Assembly: GCF_014653275.1 (NCBI RefSeq)
Contig: NZ_BNAL01000015.1
Coordinates: 1-61,613 of the forward strand
Length of the DNA stretch: 61,613 nt
Origin: Deinococcus piscis
GTDB taxonomy: Bacteria > Deinococcota > Deinococci > Deinococcales > Deinococcaceae
Reading direction: 5' to 3'
The notes beneath the pieces are model-generated. The model had not been told where the DNA came from. It did not search any database and saw nothing but the letters and a program-made list of their open reading frames with translations. The first letter of the stretch is position 1. Every line of letters starts with the position of its first letter. The position numbers were made by a program, and so were the translations under genes. Positions 49,669-61,094 of the stretch are shown here, piece by piece.

Positions 49669-50544
49669 ATGACCCACAAGACCCTGGCCGCTGCCGCGCT
49701 GCTGACCCTGCTGGGCACCGCGCATGCCACTTCCTATCCGCTGACCGTGACCGACGACCTGGGCCGCCGGGTGGTGCTGAACAAAGAACCCATGCGCATC
49801 GTGGCGATGCTGCCTTCACACACCGAGACCCTGGTCGCCATCGGGGCGGGCGGCAAGCTGGTCGGCATTGACGAATATTCCAACTACCCCAAGAACGTCA
49901 CCGACAAGATCACCAAAGTGGGCAGCGGGTATCAGCCGAACATCGAGAAAATCGTGGCGCTGAAACCCGACCTGGTGCTGGCCGACGAGTCAAGCTCCTC
50001 GCGGCTGACTGCCCGGCTGGAAGCGGCGGGCCTGACCGTGTATGGCGGCACCGCCCAGACCTACAACGAGGTGTTTCAGAAGATCGTGGTGCTGGGCAAG
50101 CTGTCCAACCACGAAAGCGGAGCCACCCGTTTGGTCAGCTCCATGCGCCGCGACCTGAGTGCCTTGGAGCGCACTGTGGTGAACCGGCCCAAGGTGAGCA
50201 CCTACTACGAAGTGGACCCTGCGCCCTACTCGGTGGGGCCGAACTCGTTTATCGGCACGCTGATCAGCCGCGCCGGCGGGAAAACCATCGTGCCGGCCAG
50301 CTTGGGCGACTTTCCCAAGATTGACCCGGAACTGATCGTGAAAAGCAACCCGCAGGTGATGATCGGCCTGAGCGCCGAAGAGGCCCGCCGCCGGCCCGGT
50401 TGGCAGAACCTTCAGGCGGTGCGCGGCGGGCGCGTGTACAAGCCCACCGCCGAGGAGCGCGACGCCCTGTCCCGCCCCGGCCCCCGGCTGCCGCAGGCCA
50501 TGCGCGCCCTGATCCGCATGATTCACCCCGAAGCGGCGAAGTGA
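49669..50544 (+). CDS. btuF: Cobalamin-binding ABC transporter protein, BtuF-like
   Basis: The 291-aa periplasmic-type binding protein (signal peptide 1-20) has [21 protein letters not shown] and [12 protein letters not shown], then [13 protein letters not shown], as in BtuF/helical-backbone binding proteins for corrinoids and siderophores. The cobalamin riboswitch just upstream makes corrinoid the likely ligand. ATG 49669 has GAAGAGGA upstream and opens the signal peptide. Its permease and ATPase are not in the window. cobO follows after 10 nt. Confidence 0.88.
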   Translation: MTHKTLAAAALLTLLGTAHATSYPLTVTDDLGRRVVLNKEPMRIVAMLPSHTETLVAIGAGGKLVGIDEYSNYPKNVTDKITKVGSGYQPNIEKIVALKPDLVLADESSSSRLTARLEAAGLTVYGGTAQTYNEVFQKIVVLGKLSNHESGATRLVSSMRRDLSALERTVVNRPKVSTYYEVDPAPYSVGPNSFIGTLISRAGGKTIVPASLGDFPKIDPELIVKSNPQVMIGLSAEEARRRPGWQNLQAVRGGRVYKPTAEERDALSRPGPRLPQAMRALIRMIHPEAAK

Positions 50545-50554
50545 GCGGCGGCGA

Positions 50555-51169
50555 ATGACGGACGAAGCAACCCGTCAGCGCCGCGAAACCGCCATGCGCG
50601 AATTGACCGAGGCCCGCGAAAGCTACCGCAAGCGGGAAGACATCTCCAAGGGGCGGCGCGGCCTCCTCATCGTGAACACCGGCAACGGCAAAGGCAAAAG
50701 CACCGCCGCGCTGGGCCTGATGATGCGGGCGCATGGGCGGGGCTTACGCGTCAAGATGTTTCAGTTTCTCAAGCATGAGGGAGCCAGCTTCGGAGAGCAC
50801 CGCACCCTGGACGCCCTGGAACTGCCGTATCAGGGCCTGGGCGACGGCTTTACCTGGCGCAGCCGTGACCTGGAGAACTCGGCCGAGCTGGCCGCGCACG
50901 GCTGGGCGCTGGCCCGCGCCACGATTGAGGGCGGCGAATACGACCTGATCGTGCTCGACGAATTCACCTATCCGCTGAGCTACGGCTGGGTGCCCTGGCC
51001 CGAGGTGGAAGCGGTGCTGCGCGCCCGTGACCCGGACCTGCATGTGGTGATTACAGGGCGCAGTGCCCTGCCGGAACTGGTCGCTCTGGCCGACACCGTG
51101 ACCGAAATGAACCCGGTCAAGCACGCCTACGAAGCCGGTATCGGCGGGCAAAAGGGGATTGAATATTGA
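50555..51169 (+). CDS. cobO: Cob(I)yrinic acid a,c-diamide adenosyltransferase
   Basis: The 204-aa CobA/CobO/BtuR-type enzyme transfers the adenosyl group of ATP to Co(I) corrinoids. P-loop [15 protein letters not shown] (about 41-55), FLKHE and [13 protein letters not shown] are diagnostic. The N-terminal 35 residues are a charged extension that includes [13 protein letters not shown]. The stop overlaps the TTG start of cbiA (TTGA). Confidence 0.95.
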   Translation: MTDEATRQRRETAMRELTEARESYRKREDISKGRRGLLIVNTGNGKGKSTAALGLMMRAHGRGLRVKMFQFLKHEGASFGEHRTLDALELPYQGLGDGFTWRSRDLENSAELAAHGWALARATIEGGEYDLIVLDEFTYPLSYGWVPWPEVEAVLRARDPDLHVVITGRSALPELVALADTVTEMNPVKHAYEAGIGGQKGIEY

Positions 51170-52506
51170 CCCGCGCGGCCCGCAGTGCTTTCGTGCTGGC
51201 GGCCCCCTCATCGGGCAGCGGCAAGACCACAGCGGCGGCGCTGCTGTGCCTGGCGCTGAGGGCACGCGGGCTGAGCGTGCAGCCGTTCAAGCTGGGGCCG
51301 GACTACCTTGACCCCACCCACCTGAGCCGGGCGGCGGGGCGGCCCACGCGCAACATCGATTCCTTCCTGCTTCCGCCGGAGCGCGTGAGCACGCTGTTCG
51401 CCCGTGCGGCGAGCACGGCGGACGTGAGCGTGGTGGAGGGGGTGATGGGCCTGTACGATGGCCGCAGCCCCACGTCCGACGAGCATTCCAGCGCTGATCT
51501 GGCCCGGCAGCTGGGTCTAAAGGTTGTCCTGCTGATAGACGCGGGCGGCATGGCCCGCACCGCAGCGGCGCTGGCAGCGGGTCTGCGCGACTTTGGGAAG
51601 GGGGTAGATGTGGCCGGCGTGATTCTCAACCGGGTCGGCAGTGAGGGCCACGCCCGGCTGTGCGAAGCGGCGCTGGCCGAGGTGGGCCTGCCGCTGCTGG
51701 GCTTTGTGCTGTCCGACCCGGCGCTGCACCTGCCGGAGCGGCATTTGGGCCTGCACGCCGCCGAAGAAGCGGTGTGGGACGAAGCCGCCGCGCTGCATGC
51801 CGCCCGTTTCCTGCGGCTGGACGCTCTGCGGGCGGCCACCCGCTTGCCCGCCCTGGACGCCGCGCCACCCCTGCACTTTCCCGGCCCCCGCGCCCGCATC
51901 GCCTACGCCTGGGATGAGGCTTTTTCCTTCTACTATCCCGACGCCCTGGACGAGCTACGTCTGGCGGGGGCCGAGCTGGTGCCGTTCAGTCCGCTGCGGG
52001 ACGCAGCCTTGCCCGCCGGAGTGGGTGGCCTGTTGCTGGGCGGCGGCTATCCGGAGCTGTACGCCGCGCCGCTGAGCGCCAACGCTTCCATGCGCCGGGC
52101 CATCCGTGACTTTGCCGCGTCGGGCCGCCCGGTGGTGGGCGAGTGCGGCGGCCTGATGTACCTGGGCCAGAGCCTGCTGGACCTGGAGGGCGTAGGGCAC
52201 GCGATGTGTGGCGTGATTCCCGCCCGCACCCGGATGCAGCCGCGCCTGAGCCTGGGCTACCGTGAGGCCGAGGCCCTGGCTGCTTCGCCGCTGGCCCCGG
52301 TGGGTGCGGCGCTGCGCGGCCACGAGTTCCACTATTCCGAGCGGCTGGACCCGCCGACCGATCCGGCCTACCGCTGGACCGGGCACGCGGGCGTGGCCGT
52401 AGAAGAAGGCCACGCCCAGGGCAACGTGCTGGCCAGCTACCTGCACCTGCACTACGGCGGCTCTCCGGAGATGGCGAAAAGGTTGGTGGCCGCGTGCCAA
52501 CGGTGA
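51166..52506 (+). CDS. cbiA: Cobyrinic acid a,c-diamide synthase
   Basis: The 446-aa amidotransferase amidates the a and c side chains of cobyrinate using glutamine and ATP. An N-terminal P-loop domain ([31 protein letters not shown]) is fused to a class I glutamine amidotransferase domain with nucleophile motif [12 protein letters not shown] and GHEFHYSE. The TTG start overlaps the cobO stop, so the pair is coupled. Confidence 0.95.
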   Translation: MTRAARSAFVLAAPSSGSGKTTAAALLCLALRARGLSVQPFKLGPDYLDPTHLSRAAGRPTRNIDSFLLPPERVSTLFARAASTADVSVVEGVMGLYDGRSPTSDEHSSADLARQLGLKVVLLIDAGGMARTAAALAAGLRDFGKGVDVAGVILNRVGSEGHARLCEAALAEVGLPLLGFVLSDPALHLPERHLGLHAAEEAVWDEAAALHAARFLRLDALRAATRLPALDAAPPLHFPGPRARIAYAWDEAFSFYYPDALDELRLAGAELVPFSPLRDAALPAGVGGLLLGGGYPELYAAPLSANASMRRAIRDFAASGRPVVGECGGLMYLGQSLLDLEGVGHAMCGVIPARTRMQPRLSLGYREAEALAASPLAPVGAALRGHEFHYSERLDPPTDPAYRWTGHAGVAVEEGHAQGNVLASYLHLHYGGSPEMAKRLVAACQR

Positions 52507-52517
52507 AAAAATTCCTT

Positions 52518-53111
52518 ATGAACCCAGCAACCCACTTCCTACTGCTTGATATAGACGGCGTGCTGATTCAGCCGGACGACTTTTATGGTGCCAAGCTGAG
52601 CCGTGAATATCCTGCCGCCTTTGGGGAATGGATGCGAACCGCGTTCATTGCGGCTTCTACAGGGAAAAGTGACCTCCTTGATGACCTCCCCGCACTGATG
52701 GTGCAAATAGGCCGCCGTGGTGACGCGGAGGCGTTCTACCGCGAGTGGCTGGACTACGAAAATGTGGTTCACCCGCCGACGCTGGAGGCAGTCAAGCAAC
52801 TGCGTCTGCGCGGCTGGCGCACATACCTGGCGACCAACCAGGAGCGGCACCGCACACAGCATCTGCTGGAAGTGGTGGGCCTGGGCGCTGTGACGGATGG
52901 GCATTTTGCCAGCTATGCGGTAGGGCACCGTAAGCCAAGCGCCGAGTATTACGCCCTGGTCACTCAGCAGCTGAACTGCCAGCCAGAGCAGATTATCTTC
53001 TGGGACGACAGCGCCGAAAATGTAGCGGCAGCGCGGGCAGCGGGTTGGACCGCTTACCTCTTTACCGATGTGTCCCATTTTCGGCGGGTGATGGGACTTG
53101 ACCCCGAATAA
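52518..53111 (+). CDS. HAD-superfamily hydrolase in the cobalamin operon
   Basis: The 197-aa hydrolase has motif [11 protein letters not shown] (Asp nucleophile and general acid), motif II Thr/Asn in YLATNQE, Lys in HRKPSAEYY and motif [13 protein letters not shown], so it is catalytically complete. Start may be ATG 52518 or GTG 52494; the first is closer to motif I as usual. It lies between cbiA and cbiB and overlaps cbiB by 14 nt. The cluster has cobT and cobS but no recognisable histidine-type ribazole phosphatase, so this could fill that step. That is inference. Confidence 0.85.
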   Translation: MNPATHFLLLDIDGVLIQPDDFYGAKLSREYPAAFGEWMRTAFIAASTGKSDLLDDLPALMVQIGRRGDAEAFYREWLDYENVVHPPTLEAVKQLRLRGWRTYLATNQERHRTQHLLEVVGLGAVTDGHFASYAVGHRKPSAEYYALVTQQLNCQPEQIIFWDDSAENVAAARAAGWTAYLFTDVSHFRRVMGLDPE

Positions 53112-53979
53112 CTCCCGCCGCCGCGCCCTTCTCCTTGCCCTCGCCTTGGACGCGCTGGGCGAGCCGCCCGCCCGCCTTCATCCCGTGATTTACATGGGAA
53201 ATTATCTCAAGTGGGCGCGGAAAAACTGGCAAGGTCTGACGCCCGGGCAACAGCTTGCCGAGGGCGCGGTGGGCTGGGCTTTGGGCGCTGGGCTGGCGGC
53301 GGGCGCGGGTTTCATGGCCTCGCGCTTGCCCTGGTACACGCAGGGCGCACTGCTCAAGCCTCTGCTGGCGCGAAAAGCCTTGTTCGGTGCAGTGGCCGAA
53401 GTATGCGCGGCCCTGGAACGCGGCGACCTGCCCGAAGCGCGGCGTTTGCTGGCGTGGCATCTGGTCAGCCGCGATACGTCGGGTCTGAGCGCAGCAGAAG
53501 TGGCGGGCGCGGCGATTGAAAGCCTCGCGGAAAACCTCTCGGACAGCGTGGTGGCCCCGCTGCTGGCCTACCGCGTGGGGGGCTTGCCGCTGGCCGCTGC
53601 CTACCGCCTGACCAACACCGCCGACGCCCTGTGGGGGTACAGAACGCCTGAACTGGAATGGGCAGGCAAAGCGGCGGCGCGGGCCGACGACCTGCTGAAC
53701 CTCGCTCCAGCGCGGCTCACCGCTCTGTGTGCGGTGACAGCAAGTGGCGGCCACGCCTGGCGTGTGTGGGCGCGGGACCGGCGAAGCACAGCCAGCCCGA
53801 ATGCTGGACACCCCATGAGTGCTTTTGCGGGTGCTTTAGGCGTGCGGCTGGATAAGCGCAGCGTATACGTCCTGAACGCGGGCGGGCGCGAACCGGATGC
53901 GGCAGACGTGCGGCGGGCGCTCCGGTTGGCGCAGCGCACTTTTGTTCTGGCGACCCTGGCGGTGATGCTGGATGTCTGA
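53098..53979 (+). CDS. cbiB: Adenosylcobinamide-phosphate synthase
   Basis: The 293-aa membrane enzyme joins aminopropanol (phosphate) to adenosylcobyric acid. [20 protein letters not shown] is the usual N-terminus and [40 protein letters not shown] are conserved blocks. The start is TTG 53098, inside the HAD gene. The stop overlaps the next ATG by 8 nt. Confidence 0.93.
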   Translation: MTPNNSRRRALLLALALDALGEPPARLHPVIYMGNYLKWARKNWQGLTPGQQLAEGAVGWALGAGLAAGAGFMASRLPWYTQGALLKPLLARKALFGAVAEVCAALERGDLPEARRLLAWHLVSRDTSGLSAAEVAGAAIESLAENLSDSVVAPLLAYRVGGLPLAAAYRLTNTADALWGYRTPELEWAGKAAARADDLLNLAPARLTALCAVTASGGHAWRVWARDRRSTASPNAGHPMSAFAGALGVRLDKRSVYVLNAGGREPDAADVRRALRLAQRTFVLATLAVMLDV

Positions 53980-54968
53980 CCTACTGCCGCCCCTGCTGCC
54001 CCGCTCGCCCCACGGTGGCCCGTCCAGCACGGCCTTTTCGGGCCTTGATTTTAGCGTGAACAGCAACCCCTACGGCCCCAACCCAGTCCTCCTGGAGGCG
54101 GTCAGGAATGCCGACCACGCCCATTACCCCGACCCGGCCTATCTGGACGTGCGGCAGGCGTTGGCCGACTGGCACGGCGTTTCGCCCGACATGGTGGCCC
54201 TGTCGGTGGGCGCATCCGACCTGCTGCACCGCCTGGCACGCGCCTTCCTGCCTGCTGGCAGCAAACTGCTGAGCCTGCACGCTCCCTTCGGCGAACTGGA
54301 ACGCGCCGCTCGCCTGCAACGCGCCGAAGTCGTGGTGGTGGGTGAACTCCCCGCTGCGCTGCTCACCCAGACCCGGCTGGTCTACGTCGGGCAACCGCAC
54401 AACCCCACGGGCCGCTGCCTGAGCGAAGGCGAACGACAAACAGTTGCGGACGCCTGCGCCGCTGCGGGTGCCCTGCTGGTTCTGGATCTGGCCTACGCAC
54501 CATTTACAGAAGTTTCCATCAACTATCAACCATCAACCATCGCCCTCCATTCCCCCGGCAAAGCCCACGGCCTCGTCGGAGCGCGGCCCGCCTACGCCAT
54601 TGCCGCGCCAGAGGTGGTGGCCCGGCTGGAGAATCTGGCCCCCGCGTGGCACCTCCCCGCCGGAACTGCCGCGCTGCTGCAAAAGCTGCCTCACGCGCAG
54701 GAATTTCTGGCGCACACTTTGCCGCAGGTCAGGCGGGACGCGCTGGCGCTGGCGGCGGCTTTGGCGCGGTTCGGCGCAGTAGAGCATCACGGCACGCCGT
54801 ACATGACGCTGGAGGTCGGGGACGGGGCGCGGGTGCCGCGGGAGTTGCTGGCGCTGGGCATAAAGGTGCGCGACTGCACCAGTTACAGCCTGCCGGGGCA
54901 TATTCGGGTGAGTACGCAAGGTGGCACGAGAGATGCTCGGCTGATTGCTGCACTTCAGGAGGTGAGGG

Positions 54969-54976
<8 letters not shown>
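53972..54976 (+). CDS. cobD: PLP aminotransferase-fold enzyme, CobD/CobC-like threonine-phosphate decarboxylase
   Basis: The 334-aa PLP enzyme would make aminopropanol phosphate from L-threonine phosphate for the lower loop. [12 protein letters not shown] opens the fold, [11 protein letters not shown] and [10 protein letters not shown] hold PLP contacts, and the Schiff-base Lys is in [17 protein letters not shown] (near residue 200). Residues 181-190 are encoded by a dispersed repeat carried in frame. ATG 53972 overlaps cbiB, and the stop overlaps cbiP by 8 nt. Confidence 0.88.
54514..54540 (+). repeat. Dispersed ATCAACCATCAAC repeat inside cobD-like gene
   Basis: The segment TTCCATCAACTATCAACC and following ATCAACCAT is a short direct-repeat array. 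Its 15-mer CTATCAACCATCAAC (54523-54537) is identical to 26241-26255 in the kdpB-kdpF gap. Here it stays in frame and encodes SINYQPSTI just before the PLP lysine segment. Confidence 0.65.
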
Positions 54977-56386
<1,410 letters not shown>

Positions 56387-56396
<10 letters not shown>

Positions 56397-56950
56397 TTTT
56401 CGTGACCGGGGGCGCACGCAGCGGCAAAAGCCGCTATGCCGAGAAGCTGGCGGCAGAGACGGGGCAGGCCGTGACCTACCTCGCCACCGCCCAGGCTTTT
56501 GACGACGAGATGCGCGGGCGAATCAGTCGGCACCGCGCAGACCGCCCTGCCGACTGGCACACACTGGAAGAACCGCTAAACGTGGTTCAGGCCGTGCAGG
56601 ACGCCCAGACGCCCACGCTGCTGCTGGACTGCCTGAGCGTGTGGGTGGGCAACCTGATGCACTTCGAGTATGCGGACGACCAGATTCTGGCCCAGGCCGA
56701 TGCGCTGGCCCAGGCCGCTCAGAGTCGCCCCGGCACGATCATTTTCGTGACCAATGAAGTCGGCTTCGGCATCGTGCCCGACAATGCCCTGGCCCGCCGT
56801 TACCGCGACGTGCTGGGCTGGGTGAACCAGCGTGCGGCGGCGGCCAGTGACGAGGCGTATCTGGTGGCAAGCGGGCTGCCGCTGACGCTCAAAGGTCCGG
56901 GTTCCACCCCAACCCAACAGGGAAAACCAGTATGGAAAGAGGAATCATAA
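56387..56950 (+). CDS. cobU: Adenosylcobinamide kinase / guanylyltransferase
   Basis: The 187-aa bifunctional enzyme phosphorylates cobinamide and attaches GMP. P-loop FVTGGARSGKSRYAEKL, the guanylylated-His region RISRHRADRPADWHTLEEPL and LLLDCLSVWVGNLM with TNEVGFGIVP are all present. The start is GTG 56387, overlapping the cbiP stop; longer frames upstream are in the wrong frame of cbiP. The stop overlaps cobT (TAATG). Confidence 0.95.
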
Positions 56951-58011
56951 TGCATGAATTACAAAACCTCATCAAGCGTATCCATCCCGCCGACTCCGCC
57001 GCCATACAGCGGGCCACTTTGCGTCAGGCCCAGCTCACCAAGCCTGCGGGCGCACTGGGCGACCTTGAAGCCCTTTCCGTGCGGCTGGCTGGCGTGTTTG
57101 GGACAGAGTTTCCTGCGCCGCAGGGGGGAGCGGTTCTGGTCGCGGCGGGGGACCACGGCGTCGCCCAGGAGGGAGTGAGCGCCTATCCGCCGGAAGTGAC
57201 CCCGGCGATGGTTATGAATTTCCTGGCCGACACGCCTGCTGGTCCTGGTGGCGCGGCGGTCAATGCTCTCGCCCGCACGGTAGGCGCACGTGTGTATGTG
57301 ATGGACGCCGGCGTGAATGCGGCCCTGCCCGACCATCCGCGCCTGCACCAGTGCGCCGTGCGGCGCGGTACCCGCAACCTGCGCGTGGAAGCGGCCATGA
57401 CACCGGACGAAGCCCAGGCGCTGATTCTGGCCGGTGCTGCGCTGGCCCGCCAGGCGATCGAAGACGGCGCTGACCTGATTGTGCCGGGCGAAATGGGCAT
57501 AGGCAACACCACCCCGGCGGCGGTGGTCACGGCCCGCTTGCTGGGGCTGGATCCTGCTGAGGTTACGGGGCGCGGCACGGGCGTGGATGATGCACGCCTG
57601 GCCCACAAGGTCGCGGTGGTGCGTGAAGCCCTGCACCGTAGCCCAGCCACTGGCCCACTCCAGGTACTGGCCGAGTTCGGTGGGTACGAGATTGCGGCCA
57701 TGCTGGGCATGATGCTCGAGACTGCCGCCCAGCGCCGCGTGATCGTGTTGGACGGCTTCGTGGAAGGAAGTGCTGCCCTGCTGGGTGTGACCCTGGCTCC
57801 GGCCCTGCGCGAGTTTTTGTTCCCAGCCGGTCACTGCGCTGAGCGCGGGCACGCGGCGCAGCTGGCCCATCTGGGCCTGAAGCCTATGTTCGACCTGGGC
57901 CTGCGCCTGGGCGAAGGCAGTGGCGGGGTGCTGGCATTGCCACTGCTCCGGGCCGCTGCGGCGACCTTGCGTGAAATGCGCACCTTTGAGGAAGCCGGGG
58001 TGCCGGTCTGA
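56950..58011 (+). CDS. cobT: Nicotinate-nucleotide-dimethylbenzimidazole phosphoribosyltransferase
   Basis: The 353-aa enzyme makes alpha-ribazole phosphate, the lower nucleotide loop precursor. [35 protein letters not shown] and GRGTGVDD are diagnostic, and the catalytic Glu lies in the C-terminal region. ATG 56950 is chosen because AGAGGA lies 7 nt before it; ATG 56932 would add six residues. Confidence 0.95.
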   Translation: MHELQNLIKRIHPADSAAIQRATLRQAQLTKPAGALGDLEALSVRLAGVFGTEFPAPQGGAVLVAAGDHGVAQEGVSAYPPEVTPAMVMNFLADTPAGPGGAAVNALARTVGARVYVMDAGVNAALPDHPRLHQCAVRRGTRNLRVEAAMTPDEAQALILAGAALARQAIEDGADLIVPGEMGIGNTTPAAVVTARLLGLDPAEVTGRGTGVDDARLAHKVAVVREALHRSPATGPLQVLAEFGGYEIAAMLGMMLETAAQRRVIVLDGFVEGSAALLGVTLAPALREFLFPAGHCAERGHAAQLAHLGLKPMFDLGLRLGEGSGGVLALPLLRAAAATLREMRTFEEAGVPV

Positions 58012-58070
58012 TTCCCTCTTCACCGGGCGGCCTGCGCGGCTGGCTGGCTGGGCAGGTCCGTGCCGCTCAC

Positions 58071-58772
58071 TTGGCCCTGACCTTCCTGACAGCGGTGCCA
58101 CTGCCTGTAGCCGAGGTGCGCCCTGGCGACTTTGCCCGTGCCAGTGCCTACTATCCGCTGGCGGGGTATCTGGTCGGTGGACTGGCGGCGCTCACGCTCT
58201 GGCTGACTGGACCGCTGCCGGACGGGGTTGGGGCCGCCCTGACGCTGGGGGTGTGGCTGGGCCTGACCGGCTGGCTGCATTTTGACGGATTGGTCGACAG
58301 TGCCGACGCCCTGCTGGTGATGAAATCCCCTGCCCAGCGCCTGGAGATTCTTGGGGACGTGCATGTGGGTGCTTTCGGTCTGGGCAGCGGCGTGCTGTAC
58401 CTCCTGACCTTTTGGAGCCTGCTGTCGGCAGGGTTGCCACTATACGCACCACTGGCGGCGGCGGTCACCGCGCGGGCGCTGGTGCTGCTGCCCATGAACC
58501 TGTATCCAGCGGCACGCAGCGAATCCCTGGGGGCACGCTCGCGTGAGGGCCGCGCCTTGCCCGCCCTGTTGCTGGCGGCTCCGCTGCTGACGCTGGGCGG
58601 GGTCTGGGCTGGCGCTCTGCTGGCGCTGGTGCTGACGCTGCTCACCGCTCGCTGGGCGGCCCACCGCCTCGGCGGCGGTCTGAGCGGCGATATTTACGGC
58701 TTGCTGATCAGTGTGGGCGAACTGGGCGTGCTGCTGGGGATACTGTCGGCCCTGACCTGGGTTCCGGGCTGA
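58071..58772 (+). CDS. cobS: Adenosylcobinamide-GDP ribazoletransferase
   Basis: This membrane enzyme completes cobalamin by joining adenosylcobinamide-GDP and alpha-ribazole. [39 protein letters not shown] and [10 protein letters not shown] are the CobS blocks; several helices follow. TTG 58071 gives 233 aa but cuts into the first helix. A CTG at 58008 would overlap the cobT stop as CTGA and add 21 residues including [10 protein letters not shown], which fits the family better. The true start is therefore open. Confidence 0.92.
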   Translation: MALTFLTAVPLPVAEVRPGDFARASAYYPLAGYLVGGLAALTLWLTGPLPDGVGAALTLGVWLGLTGWLHFDGLVDSADALLVMKSPAQRLEILGDVHVGAFGLGSGVLYLLTFWSLLSAGLPLYAPLAAAVTARALVLLPMNLYPAARSESLGARSREGRALPALLLAAPLLTLGGVWAGALLALVLTLLTARWAAHRLGGGLSGDIYGLLISVGELGVLLGILSALTWVPG

Positions 58773-58903
58773 GCCCAGCAGCCCCCGGTCTGCCAGAGGT
58801 CACGGTGACGCCCTTCCTCCGCTTGCTAGAGTGGGGCGCACGGCGGCACAAGCGCCCCGCAATTCAAGCGTCCTGCAGCAGCGTGGGCCAGAAAGGACCG
58901 TTC

Positions 58904-59902
58904 TTGATCACTGACCAGTTTGGCCGTCCCCTGCGTGACCTGCGGATTTCGGTGACGGACCGCTGCAACCTGCGCTGCACCTATTGCATGCCTGCCGAGG
59001 TGTTTGGGCCGGACTATGCCTTTTTGCCCCAGAGTGAACTGCTGTCCTTTGAGGAAACCGAGCGGGTCAGCCGCGTCATGGTGGACTTGGGCGTCCAAAA
59101 ACTGCGGCTGACCGGCGGTGAGCCGCTCCTGCGCCGCGATTTGCCTGCACTGGTGGAGCGCTTGGCCCGGATTGAAGGCGTGCAGGACATTGCCATGACC
59201 ACCAACGGCTTGCTGCTTCCCCGCTTTGCTGCCGAGCTGAAAGCGGCGGGCTTGCAGCGGGTCACGGTGAGCCTGGACGCCCTGGACGCCGAGACGTTTG
59301 GGCAAATGAATGGTCTGGGTGTCTCACCTGAGCGGGTGCTGGCGGGCATAGATGCGGCCCTGAGCGCTGGCCTGGGTGTCAAGCTGAACACCGTGGTCAA
59401 GCGCGGTGCCAACGATGCTGGCCTGGCCGAATTCTGGCGCGAGCTGCGCGGCAAAGCCCTGGTCCGCTTTATTGAGTTTATGGATGTAGGCAATCACAAT
59501 GGCTGGAATCTGGACAGTGTGGTGCCCTCGGCAGAGGTGCTGGACCGCCTGGCAGGGGAGGACCTGACCTTTACCCCGCTGCCGCCGCGCCACCCTGGCG
59601 AAGTGGCCACCCGCTTCATTTCGAATGACGGCCATGAAGTCGGCCTGATTTCCAGCGTGACTGCGCCATTTTGCGGCGACTGTTCGCGGCTGCGGCTCTC
59701 GGCGACAGGGCAACTTTATACCTGTTTGTTTGCCGCGCAGGGCTATGACCTCAAGACCCCGCTGCGTGCGGGTGAAACCGGGGTGCAGCTGCGTGAGCGC
59801 ATCGCTGGTTTGTGGCAGGCGCGGCGTGACCGCTACTCAGAGGAGCGCGGCGAGCAGACTGCCGGGCGGCCCCGCATCGAAATGAGCTTTATCGGTGGTT
59901 GA
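58904..59902 (+). CDS. moaA: GTP 3',8-cyclase
   Basis: The 332-aa radical SAM enzyme starts molybdenum cofactor synthesis. DRCNLRCTYCMPAEV holds the SAM cluster, LRLTGGEPLLRRD the SAM contact, and PFCGDCSRLRLSATGQLYTC the C-terminal cluster that binds GTP. It ends in the essential Gly-Gly (FIGG). TTG 58904 is chosen because AAAGGA lies 6 nt upstream and the length matches the family; the open frame to 58805 is longer. Other moa genes are not present, but modABC is. Confidence 0.95.
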   Translation: MITDQFGRPLRDLRISVTDRCNLRCTYCMPAEVFGPDYAFLPQSELLSFEETERVSRVMVDLGVQKLRLTGGEPLLRRDLPALVERLARIEGVQDIAMTTNGLLLPRFAAELKAAGLQRVTVSLDALDAETFGQMNGLGVSPERVLAGIDAALSAGLGVKLNTVVKRGANDAGLAEFWRELRGKALVRFIEFMDVGNHNGWNLDSVVPSAEVLDRLAGEDLTFTPLPPRHPGEVATRFISNDGHEVGLISSVTAPFCGDCSRLRLSATGQLYTCLFAAQGYDLKTPLRAGETGVQLRERIAGLWQARRDRYSEERGEQTAGRPRIEMSFIGG

Positions 59903-59959
59903 TTCGGGCTGGGGCGTGGCTTGCGTGGGTCTGGTGGTCTAAATTGTAGACTGCTCTGT

Positions 59960-60004
59960 GTGAAAGAGCGCCGACTTTGCTTCTGCTTGGGGGCTGCCGC
60001 TTGA
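59960..60004 (+). CDS. Leaderless 14-codon mini-ORF overlapping DUF421 gene
   Basis: GTG 59960 lies exactly 7 nt after TAGACT (59947-59952). It encodes MKERRLCFCLGAA (14 codons with GTG as Met and the last Ala) and stops with TGA at 60002-60004, overlapping the TTG start of the next gene as TTGA. The downstream gene has no Shine-Dalgarno. The architecture is the same as before glycerate kinase. Confidence 0.5.
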   Translation: MKERRLCFCLGAAA

Positions 60005-60735
60005 GCGCCGACGTTCAGCCGTTTGACTGGCACCGTATGTTTGTCGGGGACCTGACCCCGCTGTTCATGCTGGAAATCGTGTTCCGCACGGTGGTCATTT
60101 TTGCCTGGCTGCTGCTGTTGCTGCGGCTGTCAGGGCAGCGGAGCCTCACGCAGTTGGGGCCGCTGGAACTGGCGATTGTGATTGCACTGGGATCGGCTGC
60201 GGGCGACCCGATGTTCTACGCCGACGTTCCTTTGCTGCATGGCATGCTCTCTCTGGCCCTGGTGGTGGGCATGCAGCATGTCATCTCGCGCCTGATTGTC
60301 CGCAGTGAGACAGTAGAAACCCTGTTGCAAGGTGTCCCGCTGGAAATGGTCCGTGACGGGGTGCTGGACCGTGAGAATATGAGCCGCGCCAATCTGAGTC
60401 AGGAAGATGTCTTTGAGTACTTGCGCCGTGACGGGGTGCGCCAGTTGGGCGAGGTGCAGCGGGCCTATCTGGAGCAAAACGGCACTTTCAGTGTCTTCAA
60501 ATATCCGCATGGGCAAGTGCTGCCAGGTTTGCAGGTCACTCCCCCCTGGGATCTGGAGCCGCCGCAGTCAATTCCACCCGCTGCAGTGCCCTCAGGACCT
60601 CAGGCCTGTCGGTGCTGTGGGCGTTTGCTGGTTCCTGAGAGTCCTGAGGTCTGCCCGTGTGGTGAGCGGGAGCGTGTGCCTGCCGTGAAGGACCCATTGG
60701 ATGACCAAATAGCAGTTTCGGTAGTGTTGACTTAA
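60001..60735 (+). CDS. DUF421 (YetF/YcaP) membrane protein with C-terminal zinc-ribbon-like tail
   Basis: The 244-aa protein has three transmembrane helices in the first 110 residues (LEIVFRTVVIFAWLLLLLRL, then LGPLELAIVIALGSAAGDP) and the DUF421 soluble domain with NLSQEDVFEYLRRDGV. After a proline-rich linker (about 185-200) comes CRCCGRLLVPESPEVCPCG, a four- or five-cysteine knuckle that could bind zinc. Function of the family is unknown, possibly membrane-associated stress. TTG 60001 is supported by the overlap with the mini-ORF; earlier TTG 59977 is possible. Confidence 0.8.
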   Translation: MSADVQPFDWHRMFVGDLTPLFMLEIVFRTVVIFAWLLLLLRLSGQRSLTQLGPLELAIVIALGSAAGDPMFYADVPLLHGMLSLALVVGMQHVISRLIVRSETVETLLQGVPLEMVRDGVLDRENMSRANLSQEDVFEYLRRDGVRQLGEVQRAYLEQNGTFSVFKYPHGQVLPGLQVTPPWDLEPPQSIPPAAVPSGPQACRCCGRLLVPESPEVCPCGERERVPAVKDPLDDQIAVSVVLT

Positions 60736-61094
60736 AGTGCTCATATAACAATAAAAAGTAATCCACGAATTACAAATACATCTCTTTGCCTCTCTAACCT
60801 GCTCCGTACCTTTGCTTCACTGCGATGCATTGGCTGATGCTTTGGCTTTTTTCGGGTTTCTGCTTTGTTTTAGAAGGGGATGGTAGGGCGATGCCTTTTG
60901 CTTTGGCAGTGGCTGAGGCTTTTTGAGGGGAGGAGGGGTCTGGACGTTGTGGAAAGGTAATGTGATATATTTGTAATCCGCTAATTAATCAATGCCCTCA
61001 CAGAATGGACGAGAAGGGGCCTGCGCGGGGCGCTGAGGGGTACAGGTAGGGTAGAAATGACAGAAGGAATCTATCGTCTCTACCCTAAGGGATT
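60736..61094. other. AT-richer intergenic region without recognised gene
   Basis: The stretch is visibly richer in A+T than the rest of the window. A 33-codon ORF (ATG 60825, begins MHWLMLWLFSGFCF) is hydrophobic but has no ribosome site. At 61077-61106, TCTCTACCCTAA and TTAGGATAGAGA form an 11-of-12 hairpin. I see no tRNA or known element. Confidence 0.5.

Noticed and set aside
58805..58903. Longer moaA start at 58805
   Set aside because: The extra 33 residues have no MoaA similarity; TTG 58904 has AAAGGA at the right distance.
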